Shown: piece by piece, positions 8,607 through 20,530 of the stretch | How positions within the stretch are numbered: the stretch's first letter is position 1 | Layout: the number at the start of each line of letters is the position of its first letter | NCBI RefSeq assembly: GCF_900635955.1 | Contig: NZ_LR134201.1 | Location: 4,464,001-4,528,000, forward strand | Source of the DNA: Cedecea lapagei | GTDB lineage: Bacteria > Pseudomonadota > Gammaproteobacteria > Enterobacterales > Enterobacteriaceae | Length of the DNA: 64,000 nt | Reading direction: 5' to 3' | Translations under genes and position numbers: made by a program | Notes under the pieces: model-generated | Told to the model about the DNA's origin: nothing | Seen by the model: the letters and a program-made list of their open reading frames with translations, nothing else | The model's database searches: none

Positions 8607-8864
8607 TCAGGCGCGGATCTGTTGTGATGTTGGTTGCTGGATTTCAACGCAGGCAACGTCAACCAGCTTACTTAATTGGGTAAACAGTAATTCGACAGGC
8701 CGCAGACTCGCAACGGTCAATTCAATATTAATATTGTCGGTATTTCCTGCCGTGGCCATATTCATGGCGCAGATCTGGAAGCCGCGATGGCGCACAACGC
8801 GTAAAACACGTTCTAACGTTTCCGGGCGAAAGCGTGCCTGCACGGCGAGTTGATGTTGCATCAT
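8607..8864 (-). CDS. ilvM: Acetolactate synthase II small (regulatory) subunit
   Basis: IlvM is the 85-residue ACT-domain partner of IlvG and is needed for stability and full activity of the AHAS II enzyme. It begins MMQHQLAVQARFRPETLERVLRV, close to E. coli IlvM, which covers a single ACT domain. The start overlaps the ilvG stop by 4 nt, indicating translational coupling and stoichiometric production. Confidence 0.95.
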   Translation of the reverse strand: MMQHQLAVQARFRPETLERVLRVVRHRGFQICAMNMATAGNTDNINIELTVASLRPVELLFTQLSKLVDVACVEIQQPTSQQIRA

Positions 8865-10507
8865 GATAATTTCTCCAACATTTGCGAGTTACTGGCACCG
8901 GGCGGTACCAACGGCCAGACGTTTTCGTACTCATCAATCGAGACATGAAGCATGTACGGGCCGTCGCTGCTCAACAGGGCGTCTAACGCGGCTTCTACCT
9001 GGTCTTTGCGGGTGATGTGCTGACCAGGAATGCCGAAGGCGCTGGCCAGCGTGAGGAAATCAGGGTTATCCGTCAGGGTCGTTTCGCTGTAGCGCTCTTC
9101 AAAAAACAGCTGCTGCCACTGCCTTACCATGCCCAAACGTTGGTTATCGAGCAGCAGGATTTTGACCGGCAATTGTTTACGTTTGATGGTACCCAGCTCC
9201 TGAACGTTCATCATGAACGAGCCGTCGCCAGACACGCAGATCACCGTATCTTCTGGTCTGGCAACCTGCGCTCCCACGGCGGCGGGTAAACCAAAGCCCA
9301 TCGTGCCCAGGCCGCTTGAAGTGATGAAGTTTTCCGGACGGGTGAAGGTCATGTGCTGCGCAGTCCACATCTGATGCTGCCCCACATCGGTGGTCACAAC
9401 GGCTTCTGCCGGTTTGCGCTCGGAAAGCTGTTTCAGCAGCAGCGGAGCATAGATAGCCTGACCAGGATGGTCATAGCGCCACTGGTGCTCTTCGTTCAGA
9501 GCGGCAATATGTTGCTGCCATGAGGTAATTTCCAGCGGCTGCTGCAGTGCCGGTAACAGCTGATTCAGCGGCCCCTGCAGCCCAACGTGTGCCTGACGTA
9601 GTTTGCTCAGCTCCGCAGGATCGATATCCATATGGATAACTTTGGCGTGCGGCGCGAAGGTATTCAACTTGCCAGTGACGCGATCGTCAAAGCGGGCGCC
9701 AACGGCCAACAGCAGGTCACATTCCTGCACGGCGAGGTTTGCCGCTTTGGTGCCATGCATCCCCAGCATGCCGGTATAAAACGGATGGTCAGCCGGTACA
9801 GCCCCCAGCCCTTTCAGAGTAACAGTCGAAGGCATTCCAGTCGCGGAGATAAAGGCACGCAGCGCGGGAACAGCCTGAGCCATGCCAACGCCTCCGCCGA
9901 CGTAAAGCATTGGTTTTTTAGCATGTGCGAGCATTTCGCGCGCCTGCTGCAATTCGGCAAACGGCAGCTCTGCATCATCTTCAACGGCAGACAGCCAGGC
10001 TTCAGGCTCACCGATAGCCAGCTGGATATCCTTTGGAATATCGACCAGCACCGGGCCCGGGCGACCCGAATTGGCAATCTCGAATGCCTCGGCAAGGACG
10101 CGCGGCAATTCATCAAGAGACTCAACGAGGAAGCTGTGTTTGGTGCAGGCGAGTGACAGGCCCAGGACATCAACTTCCTGGAAAGCATCGGTACCTATCA
10201 GAGGAATGGCCACCTGGCCGGTAATCGCAACAACGGGGACAGAATCTAACAGCGCGTCGGCAAGGCCGGTTAACAGGTTGGTCGCACCAGGACCAGAAGT
10301 GGCAATACAAACGCCCGTTTTACCGGTAGAGCGAGCATAACCGATGGCCGCCATCGCCGCCCCTTGCTCATGGCGACACAGTAGATGTTCCACACCACCG
10401 TCGTACAAAGCATCGTACACCGGCATAATCGCGCCGCCTGGATAACCGAAAACTGTTTCAACTCCCTGCGCTCGCAACGCATGTACTACCCACTGTGCAC
10501 CATTCAT
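8861..10507 (-). CDS. ilvG: Acetolactate synthase II large subunit, intact
   Basis: IlvG is the TPP- and FAD-dependent catalytic subunit of the valine-insensitive AHAS II, condensing pyruvate with pyruvate or 2-oxobutanoate. The 548 residues are uninterrupted, unlike the frameshifted ilvG of E. coli K-12. The catalytic glutamate is E47 (CRHEQGAAMAA). The TPP-binding GDGSFMMNVQEL motif lies near residue 425, with GPGATN and TDAFQEVD in the expected places. It is the first structural gene after the ilvL attenuator. Confidence 0.98.
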   Translation of the reverse strand: MNGAQWVVHALRAQGVETVFGYPGGAIMPVYDALYDGGVEHLLCRHEQGAAMAAIGYARSTGKTGVCIATSGPGATNLLTGLADALLDSVPVVAITGQVAIPLIGTDAFQEVDVLGLSLACTKHSFLVESLDELPRVLAEAFEIANSGRPGPVLVDIPKDIQLAIGEPEAWLSAVEDDAELPFAELQQAREMLAHAKKPMLYVGGGVGMAQAVPALRAFISATGMPSTVTLKGLGAVPADHPFYTGMLGMHGTKAANLAVQECDLLLAVGARFDDRVTGKLNTFAPHAKVIHMDIDPAELSKLRQAHVGLQGPLNQLLPALQQPLEITSWQQHIAALNEEHQWRYDHPGQAIYAPLLLKQLSERKPAEAVVTTDVGQHQMWTAQHMTFTRPENFITSSGLGTMGFGLPAAVGAQVARPEDTVICVSGDGSFMMNVQELGTIKRKQLPVKILLLDNQRLGMVRQWQQLFFEERYSETTLTDNPDFLTLASAFGIPGQHITRKDQVEAALDALLSSDGPYMLHVSIDEYENVWPLVPPGASNSQMLEKLS

Positions 10508-10591
10508 AGTTAGTTCCCCGTCTCATTACCGGAGAAACAGCATTTTATTCTGCAACACATACTCTGTTCCTCGCTTCACATTCTTCAGTCA

Positions 10592-10630
10592 ACAAAAAAC
10601 CCCCGGACCTTTCGGTGCGGGGGTTCTTTT
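10592..10630 (-). terminator. ilvGMEDA attenuator terminator
   Basis: A 12-bp GC-rich stem (ACCCCCGCACC / GGTCCGGGGGT) with a GAAA loop is followed by a T run on the minus strand. It lies between ilvL and ilvG, exactly where the known attenuator of this operon is found. Confidence 0.92.
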
Positions 10631-10647
10631 CGATTCAGGCTTGATTT

Positions 10648-10746
10648 TTAAGCCTTTCTTTCTCCAAGTGCAGCCCCGCACGGTGGGATAATAATCACCA
10701 CCACGCTAATCACGACCAGGCTAATCACTCGTAGAAGGGCTGTCAT
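10648..10746 (-). CDS. ilvL: ilv operon leader peptide
   Basis: This 32-residue attenuation peptide starts MTALLRVISL and ends in GERKA. Fifteen residues are branched-chain (4 Leu, 6 Val, 5 Ile), with runs of Val and Ile codons in the middle. Ribosome stalling at these codons when charged Ile, Val or Leu tRNA is scarce favours the antiterminator. It is followed by the attenuator hairpin at 10592-10630. It is too short for most gene finders. Confidence 0.95.
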   Translation of the reverse strand: MTALLRVISLVVISVVVIIIPPCGAALGERKA

Positions 10747-10789
10747 TTTTTGGCTGTTCTAACGTCTAGTTCGAAGTAATGCCTACAGA

Positions 10790-10817
10790 GTTATCACAGT
10801 GTGGACATTAAGCACAA
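10790..10817 (-). promoter_or_regulatory. Candidate promoter of the ilv operon
   Basis: On the minus strand, a -35-like TTGTGC (10812-10817) and a -10-like GATAAC (10790-10795) are 16 nt apart. A start near 10783 would give a leader of about 190 nt up to the attenuator, similar to E. coli. The rest of the gap up to yifB (10818-11098) is AT-rich, with no other feature I can support. Confidence 0.45.
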
Positions 10818-11098
10818 TATTTTTTTATGACCATAAGATCTGCGCCGAAATTAATTAGCATAAAAACTATTTAATTTCAGTGAATAACGAGAAAGTGAAA
10901 ATAATTCATAAAACTGGTCTGCTGAGACCTTTTTCAGTGCAATTGCAGAAAAAAGTTATTGTTCTGCGATCGTCCTCGCAGGAAGAGTCGTAAAAAAGAG
11001 CGTGAACGAAAAAAGCAGGGAGCAGCTTCCCAGAGAGTGAAAAGAGCAATGTTTAATCATTAACGGAGCGGGCAGAATGAAATTTTCACGGAGGAAAG

Positions 11099-12619
11099 AT
11101 GTCACTGTCGGTTGTCTATACCAGAGCAGCACTCGGCATTCATGCCCCGCTGGTTACGGTTGAAGTGCATATCAGCGCAGGGTTACCCGGACTTACCCTT
11201 GTGGGGCTCCCAGAAACAACGGTCAGAGAAGCCCGTGACCGCGTGAGAAGCGCACTCATCAACAGCGGATACACTTTCCCGGCACGCAAAATCACCATAA
11301 ACCTGGCGCCGGCAGATCTTCCTAAAGAAGGTGGGCGGTACGATTTACCTATTGCTCTGGCGCTGCTCTCCGCTTCAGAGCAGCTCAGCACCTTGAGGCT
11401 GGCCAGGATTGAATTTATTGGAGAACTCGCGTTAACGGGCGAACTGCGTGGCGTTTCCGGGGCTATATCTTCGGCTATAGCGGCATTGAATGCCGGCCGG
11501 GAAGTGGTGGTCTCCGCAGAAAATGAGGAAGAGGTCGGCCTGATCGCTAAACCGGGCTGTTTTGTGGCCCGGCATCTGACGGAAGTTTGCGCATGGCTGG
11601 AAGGGAAAAGCGAACTTCGGGAGCCGGTGAGCACGGCGTTGTGGCAAGGCGATTATGCTGAAGATATGAACGAGATTATCGGGCAAAGTCAGGGCAAGCG
11701 AGCGCTGGAAATTGCTGCAGCCGGTGGGCATAACCTCCTGCTGATTGGCCCCCCGGGAACGGGAAAAACCATGCTGGCCAGCAGGCTCAATACACTTCTT
11801 CCTCCATTGAACGATGCTGAAGCGCTACAGAGCGCAGCTATTCTGAGCCTGGTGCAATTATCTCACCTTCAGCGCCATTGGCGTCAGCGTCCGTTCAGAG
11901 CGCCTCACCATAGTGCTTCTTTAACCTCTGTCGTGGGTGGAGGAGCTATTCCACAACCAGGAGAAATATCGCTAGCGCACAATGGCGTCTTATTTTTGGA
12001 TGAACTGCCGGAATTTGAACGCCGGGTGCTGGACTCGCTCAGGGAGCCAATTGAATCGGGAGAAATTCATATCTCCCGTACCCGAGCAAAAATTACCTAT
12101 CCCGCAGATTTTCAACTTATCGCGGCGATGAATCCCAGTCCGACAGGACACTACGAAGGCAATCATAATCGTTCCACGCCACAGCAGACTCTGCGCTACA
12201 TGAATCGGCTCTCTGGTCCTTTCCTCGATCGTTTCGACCTCTCCGTGGATATACCACTTCTCCCTGCCGGGATGCTAAGCAAAACAAGCAATAACGAAGA
12301 GAAGAGCGACGTTATACGGGCAAGGGTGGTGGAGACGCGTAGCAGGCAACTCTCACGTCAGAACAAGCTGAATGCCCGGCTCAGCAACAGTGAGACCCGC
12401 GAACATTGCGAGCTGCTGGCGGATGATGCGGTTTGGCTGGAAGAAACATTGCTTAAACTGGGTTTATCCGTAAGGGCATGGCAGCGTCTCTTGAAGGTCG
12501 CGCGTACCATCGCGGACATACAGCATTGCGGGCAGATAACACGGGCGCATCTTCAGGAAGCACTTAGCTACAGGGCTATCGATCGTCTGCTGCTGCATCT
12601 GCACCGGTTAGCGGAATAA
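11099..12619 (+). CDS. yifB: YifB/ComM-type AAA+ ATPase (Mg-chelatase-like)
   Basis: This 506-residue protein has an N-terminal ChlI-like domain (about 1-200), an AAA+ module, and a C-terminal Mg-chelatase-related domain. Walker A GPPGTGKTM is at about residues 217-225, and the FLDELPEF Walker B-type motif is near 298-305. Relatives (ComM in Haemophilus and Vibrio) are helicases promoting branch migration in natural transformation; the role in enterics is not settled. It is divergent from the ilv operon, as in E. coli, and convergent with maoP. Confidence 0.95.
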   Translation: MSLSVVYTRAALGIHAPLVTVEVHISAGLPGLTLVGLPETTVREARDRVRSALINSGYTFPARKITINLAPADLPKEGGRYDLPIALALLSASEQLSTLRLARIEFIGELALTGELRGVSGAISSAIAALNAGREVVVSAENEEEVGLIAKPGCFVARHLTEVCAWLEGKSELREPVSTALWQGDYAEDMNEIIGQSQGKRALEIAAAGGHNLLLIGPPGTGKTMLASRLNTLLPPLNDAEALQSAAILSLVQLSHLQRHWRQRPFRAPHHSASLTSVVGGGAIPQPGEISLAHNGVLFLDELPEFERRVLDSLREPIESGEIHISRTRAKITYPADFQLIAAMNPSPTGHYEGNHNRSTPQQTLRYMNRLSGPFLDRFDLSVDIPLLPAGMLSKTSNNEEKSDVIRARVVETRSRQLSRQNKLNARLSNSETREHCELLADDAVWLEETLLKLGLSVRAWQRLLKVARTIADIQHCGQITRAHLQEALSYRAIDRLLLHLHRLAE

Positions 12620-12645
12620 AAAATGGGGCTTTCGCCCCATTTTTA
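12620..12645. terminator. Terminator between yifB and maoP
   Basis: AAATGGGGC / GCCCCATTT stem with flanking A and T runs, shared by the convergent ends of the two genes. Confidence 0.8.
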
Positions 12646-12981
12646 ATCGTCGCTGTCGGTGAAGTCTTCAACGGTATCCATCTGCGGTTTACCGCCTGAC
12701 AGGGTATGAAAACGTTTTGGACGTTTGATACGTGCCATGTACTTGCTCCAGACACGCTCTGCCTCTGTAGCAGGCTCACGCGCACCACGGCACACGGCAA
12801 CAAACTGAACTTCTTCTTCAGTCCCAGGTTCACGCTTGCCGAGATCCAGCTCATTGAACGCAAAACCATGGCGTTCTAACAGCTGCGCCTCTTTAATGGT
12901 GAAATCACCATGGCGAGCAAACCCGCGCGGATAATGTTTATTGTCGAAAAACCGATTAGTCGTCGTAAAGCTTTCCGCCAT
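12643..12981 (-). CDS. maoP: Macrodomain Ori protein MaoP (YifE)
   Basis: This 112-residue protein matches E. coli MaoP (formerly YifE) almost residue for residue (MAESFTTTNRFFDNKHYPRGFARHGDF region, and a C-terminal DSDD). In E. coli it constrains DNA mobility in the Ori macrodomain together with the short cis site maoS next to the gene. It is highly charged and cytosolic, with no catalytic motif. It is divergent from hdfR. Confidence 0.95.
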   Translation of the reverse strand: MAESFTTTNRFFDNKHYPRGFARHGDFTIKEAQLLERHGFAFNELDLGKREPGTEEEVQFVAVCRGAREPATEAERVWSKYMARIKRPKRFHTLSGGKPQMDTVEDFTDSDD

Positions 12982-13039
12982 CCTACACGCTCCTGATTTT
13001 CTTGGCCGAGCTATTTATGGCGCGGAGTATTAGTTACGC

Positions 13040-13068
13040 TTGACAGAGTGTAAAACAAAACATTTAAA
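13040..13068 (+). promoter_or_regulatory. Candidate sigma-70 promoter of hdfR
   Basis: Consensus -35 TTGACA (13040-13045), a 17-nt spacer and -10 TTTAAA (13063-13068), about 33 nt before the hdfR start. Confidence 0.5.
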
Positions 13069-13100
13069 TCATAACGACAAATTATTTTTTGGAGCAAGCC

Positions 13101-13925
13101 GTGGACACCGAATTACTAAAAACCTTCCTGGAAGTTAGCAGAACACGGCATTTTGGTCGGGCTGCAGAAGCACTTTATTTGACACAGTCTGCGGTGAGCT
13201 TTCGCATCCGGCAGCTCGAAAATCAGCTGGGTGTAAACCTTTTTACCCGCCACCGCAATAACATACGGCTGACAACTGCCGGTGAGCGCCTGCTACCCTA
13301 CGCGGAAAACCTGATGAATACGTGGTTAGCCGCGAAAAAGGAGGTATCGCATACTTCTCAGCATAATCAGCTAACGTTAGGAGCCAGCGCTTCACTGTGG
13401 GAATGCATGCTTTCCGAATGGCTGATTGCGCTTTATCAGCAGCATAACGGCCTGCAGTTCGAAGCACGAATTGCACAACGCCAGTCTCTGGTTAAACAGC
13501 TTCACGAACGTCAGCTGGATCTGTTGCTCACAACAGAAGCCCCCAAAATGGATGAGTTTTCAAGCCAGCTACTCGGCTATTTCAGCATGGGGCTTTACGC
13601 TCCTTCACGTGAGAGTCGTAAAGCTTCACTCAACTATTTACGCATAGAATGGGGGGCGGATTTTCATCAGCACGAAGCCGATCTCATCGGTAACGATGAT
13701 ATTCCCTTGTTAACCACAAGTTCGGCAAAAATAGCCTGCAAACTGATCTCTGAGCTTAATGGTTGTACGTTCCTCCCGGTTGAGTGGGCAAAGGAACAAG
13801 CCGGGATCTGGCCCGTCGCTGAAAGCGCGACGCTTTCCAGACCGTTGTATGCAGTCTGGCTACAAAACACAGATAAGCAAAGTATTATCAAAGAGTTACT
13901 TAAGACACCATTAATGGCGCAGTGA
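13101..13925 (+). CDS. hdfR: LysR-type regulator HdfR (flhDC repressor)
   Basis: HdfR is a LysR-family regulator that represses flhDC in E. coli. The HTH is at residues 2-60 (DTELLKTFLEVSRTRHFGRAAEALYLTQSAVSFR region), with a substrate-binding-like domain after it. The GTG start at 13101 is chosen because a GGAG SD sits 6 nt upstream and the protein then aligns with E. coli from MDTELL; a TTG at 13089 would overlap the SD. The length is 274 residues. The C-terminal third is more diverged from E. coli than the HTH. Confidence 0.95.
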   Translation: MDTELLKTFLEVSRTRHFGRAAEALYLTQSAVSFRIRQLENQLGVNLFTRHRNNIRLTTAGERLLPYAENLMNTWLAAKKEVSHTSQHNQLTLGASASLWECMLSEWLIALYQQHNGLQFEARIAQRQSLVKQLHERQLDLLLTTEAPKMDEFSSQLLGYFSMGLYAPSRESRKASLNYLRIEWGADFHQHEADLIGNDDIPLLTTSSAKIACKLISELNGCTFLPVEWAKEQAGIWPVAESATLSRPLYAVWLQNTDKQSIIKELLKTPLMAQ

Positions 13926-13969
13926 TGCGCTTTTAATAGCAAAGAACGTCAAGGAGAGGAATTTTGGAC

Positions 13970-13999
13970 AAAAAAAATCCTTTGCATAAGCAAAGGATT
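13970..13999 (-). terminator. Terminator of the rRNA-tRNA operon
   Basis: A perfect 10-bp stem (AATCCTTTGC / GCAAAGGATT) with a 4-nt loop, followed by a run of T on the minus strand, just after tRNA-Trp. Confidence 0.92.
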
Positions 14000-14004
14000 A
14001 TATA

Positions 14005-14080
14005 TGGCAGGGGCGGAGAGACTCGAACTCGCGACACCCGGTTTTGGAGACCGGTGCTCTACCAACTGAGCTACGCCCCT
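14005..14080 (-). tRNA. trpT: tRNA-Trp (anticodon CCA)
   Basis: A 76-nt cloverleaf with encoded CCA; the acceptor begins AGGGGCG and the anticodon loop reads CTCCAAA. It is essentially the E. coli trpT sequence. It is the last gene of the rRNA operon, after tRNA-Asp, as in E. coli rrnC. Confidence 0.97.
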
Positions 14081-14095
14081 AAATTTTGCTACTAT

Positions 14096-14122
14096 TAAGC
14101 CTGCTTAATTAGCAGGCTTAAT
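14096..14122 (-). other. Hairpin between tRNA-Asp and tRNA-Trp
   Basis: Perfect palindrome (TTAAGCCTGCT / AGCAGGCTTAA arms) in the tRNA spacer. It is probably a folded spacer that aids processing; there is no T run, so it is not a clear terminator. Confidence 0.5.
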
Positions 14123-14131
14123 TTTAATAAG

Positions 14132-14208
14132 TGGCGGAACGGACGGGACTCGAACCCGCGACCCCCTGCGTGACAGGCAGGTATTCTAACCGACTGAACT
14201 ACCGCTCC
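14132..14208 (-). tRNA. aspT: tRNA-Asp (anticodon GTC)
   Basis: A 77-nt tRNA with encoded CCA, beginning GGAGCGG; anticodon loop CTGTCAC. It matches E. coli tRNA-Asp and lies between 5S rRNA and tRNA-Trp, the rrnC arrangement. Confidence 0.97.
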
Positions 14209-14260
14209 ACCGAATTTTTCTACAACCACTGATTTTTACATCAGTTTACTGCTTAATTTG

Positions 14261-14380
14261 ATGCCTGGCAGTTCCCTACTCTCGCATGGGGAGACCCCAC
14301 ACTACCATCGGCGCTACGGCGTTTCACTTCTGAGTTCGGCATGGGGTCAGGTGGGACCACCGCGCTACGGCCGCCAGGCA
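14261..14380 (-). rRNA. rrf: 5S ribosomal RNA
   Basis: 120 nt with the 5' end TGCCTGGCGGCC and 3' end GCCAGGCAT, which pair to form helix I. The length and ends equal enterobacterial 5S rRNA. Confidence 0.98.
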
Positions 14381-14482
14381 AATTCTGTTCGTTGATCGTT
14401 ATATTTTCATATAACCATCAACTTTAATCCTGAACTAAGCTGAAAATCTTCTTGCGTCTCTGCAAAACACCTTCGGTGTTGT

Positions 14483-17390
<2,908 letters not shown>

Positions 17391-17513
17391 TCACAACCCG
17401 AAGATGTTTCACTTCAGATTATGAAAATTTGAGAGACTCGAACATGTCTTAACCCCATTCCTTATTACGGAGGAATGAGACGACATGTCGTTTCAATTTT
17501 CAGCTTGTTCCGG

Positions 17514-17527
17514 ATTGTTAAAGAGCA
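17514..17527 (-). promoter_or_regulatory. Spacer boxA antitermination site
   Basis: Minus strand TGCTCTTTAACAAT, identical to boxA, in the spacer between tRNA-Glu and 23S. It recruits the NusB/NusE antitermination complex. Confidence 0.85.
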
Positions 17528-17602
17528 AATATCTCAAACATGACTCTTTCAAGTCAGCTTTGAGATATAACGGCACGCAACTTTCACTTACATACCAGCA
17601 AG

Positions 17603-17678
17603 TGGCGTCCCCTAGGGGATTCGAACCCCTGTTACCGCCGTGAAAGGGCGGTGTCCTGGGCCTCTAGACGAAGGGGAC
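17603..17678 (-). tRNA. gltT: tRNA-Glu (anticodon TTC)
   Basis: A 76-nt tRNA with encoded CCA, beginning GTCCCCTTCG, with anticodon loop CTTTCAC. It is the single tRNA in the 16S-23S spacer, as in E. coli rrnB and rrnC. The gltT/gltU name depends on which operon is meant; the 16S side here is that of rrnB. Confidence 0.96.
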
Positions 17679-17763
17679 ACTGAAGTCTCAATCGCAAGAC
17701 GCCTTGCTTCTCTACATCTATCAGACAATCTGTGTGAGCACTACGCGGGTTGTATCTTTCAGG

Positions 17764-19304
<1,541 letters not shown>

Positions 19305-19436
19305 AAAAGTGTCTGATGCTCAAAGAATTAAAACTGTTTATAAAATCAGTAGTCACTCTTCAAGACTTGATATTTTGTTGCATCCGAAGATGCTGAGATA
19401 TCAATCCTGCGAGTGCCCACACAGATTGTCTGATAA

Positions 19437-19450
19437 ATTGTTAAAGAGCA
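19437..19450 (-). promoter_or_regulatory. Leader boxA antitermination site
   Basis: Minus strand TGCTCTTTAACAAT in the 16S leader, about 135 nt before mature 16S; identical to the spacer copy. Confidence 0.85.
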
Positions 19451-19489
19451 GTGAGTTACGCGCTTTCGCTTGCTAACTCGAGGTGGCGT

Positions 19490-19517
19490 ATATTACGCTT
19501 TCCTCTTTCAGAGTCAA
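19490..19517 (-). promoter_or_regulatory. rRNA promoter P2
   Basis: -35 TTGACT (19512-19517), a 16-nt spacer and -10 TAATAT (19490-19495), with the GC-rich stretch after the -10 expected of a stringently controlled promoter. Confidence 0.85.
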
Positions 19518-19599
19518 GCGTTTATTTTCGCTTTCGTCTGACTGACTTCGGTGTTGTTAAGCCGCTTTCGAAGCCGCTTTGCCGTGTCAGTGGAGGCGC

Positions 19600-19627
19600 A
19601 TTATAGGGAGTTCTCAGAGCCTGACAA
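19600..19627 (-). promoter_or_regulatory. rRNA promoter P1
   Basis: -35 TTGTCA (19622-19627), a 16-nt spacer ending in ACTCCC, and a perfect -10 TATAAT (19600-19605) followed by GCG. This is the layout of E. coli rrnB P1. The AT-rich stretch at 19630-19670 is the likely UP element. The P1-P2 distance is about 110 nt. Confidence 0.92.
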
Positions 19628-19678
19628 CCCCTAATTTGAAAAAAACTTTCAAGCGCCGTTTTTTTACTCAAAATGGTG

Positions 19679-20530
19679 CTAAAGCGACAGTATTTCGAGC
19701 CTTTCGAAGCCGTAACGTTGTAAAACGGGCATTAATTGCGCAGTTTCAGGCGTGAACGCCATACAATAGACAATATTCTGATCCGCAGAAGCGGCTTCCG
19801 GCGCTTCATGCTCCAGCAACCAGACCGTACGCCTTGCAATTGCGGCACCGGAATCAATCAGCCGCGTCCCTTCAGGCAGGACTTCCAGCAGCTCTTCCTG
19901 TAATAGAGGGAAATGCGTGCAGCCTAGTACAACGGTATCCGGCGGCTCAGGCATACGCAGCCATGGACGCAGGATTTTACGCAGCTCATCCAGCGGGACC
20001 GGTTCGCCATGGAGCTTCGCCTCTGCTAACTCCACCAGCTCAGCAGAACCCAGCATCTCAATTTTGCATTCGGTAGCAAACCGCGAGATAAGCTCGTGAG
20101 TATATGGACGCTTTACCGTGCCGCGAGTTGCGAGCAGGCCCACTATCCCATTAGTCGTCAACCGCGCAGCTGGCTTAATGGCCGGAACAACACCAACAAC
20201 AGGGAAGTCGAACTTTTCACGTAAGGCGGGGAGGGACACGGTGCTTGCGGTATTACAGGCGATAACGGCGAGAGCCAAAGGATAATGCTGCTGGACAGCA
20301 GTCACTATTGAGACCACCCGGTCGACGATGAACTCTTCGCTCTTTTCACCGTAAGGGAACGCCACGTTGTCGAAGGCGTAGATGTAATGAAGATCCGGCA
20401 GAAGCTGCCGGATCTCATTGTAGACGGACAACCCACCGACGCCGGAGTCAAAAACCAGCACGGTAGGATGTGCATCAGAAGGTGTAGCTGCCAGACAAGT
20501 AGTATTCCCGTCCTGCAGTATGGTAGCCAT
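19679..20530 (-). CDS. murI: Glutamate racemase
   Basis: MurI makes D-glutamate for peptidoglycan. The two catalytic cysteines of the Asp/Glu racemase fold are present: C92 (ACNTAST) and C204 (GCTHFPLL). The DSGVGGLSV motif is at residues 28-36. At 283 residues it has the enteric N-terminal extension linked to UDP-MurNAc-Ala activation. The gene overlaps the end of btuB by 56 nt, as in E. coli, and lies directly upstream of the rRNA promoters. Confidence 0.97.
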   Translation of the reverse strand: MATILQDGNTTCLAATPSDAHPTVLVFDSGVGGLSVYNEIRQLLPDLHYIYAFDNVAFPYGEKSEEFIVDRVVSIVTAVQQHYPLALAVIACNTASTVSLPALREKFDFPVVGVVPAIKPAARLTTNGIVGLLATRGTVKRPYTHELISRFATECKIEMLGSAELVELAEAKLHGEPVPLDELRKILRPWLRMPEPPDTVVLGCTHFPLLQEELLEVLPEGTRLIDSGAAIARRTVWLLEHEAPEAASADQNIVYCMAFTPETAQLMPVLQRYGFERLEILSL

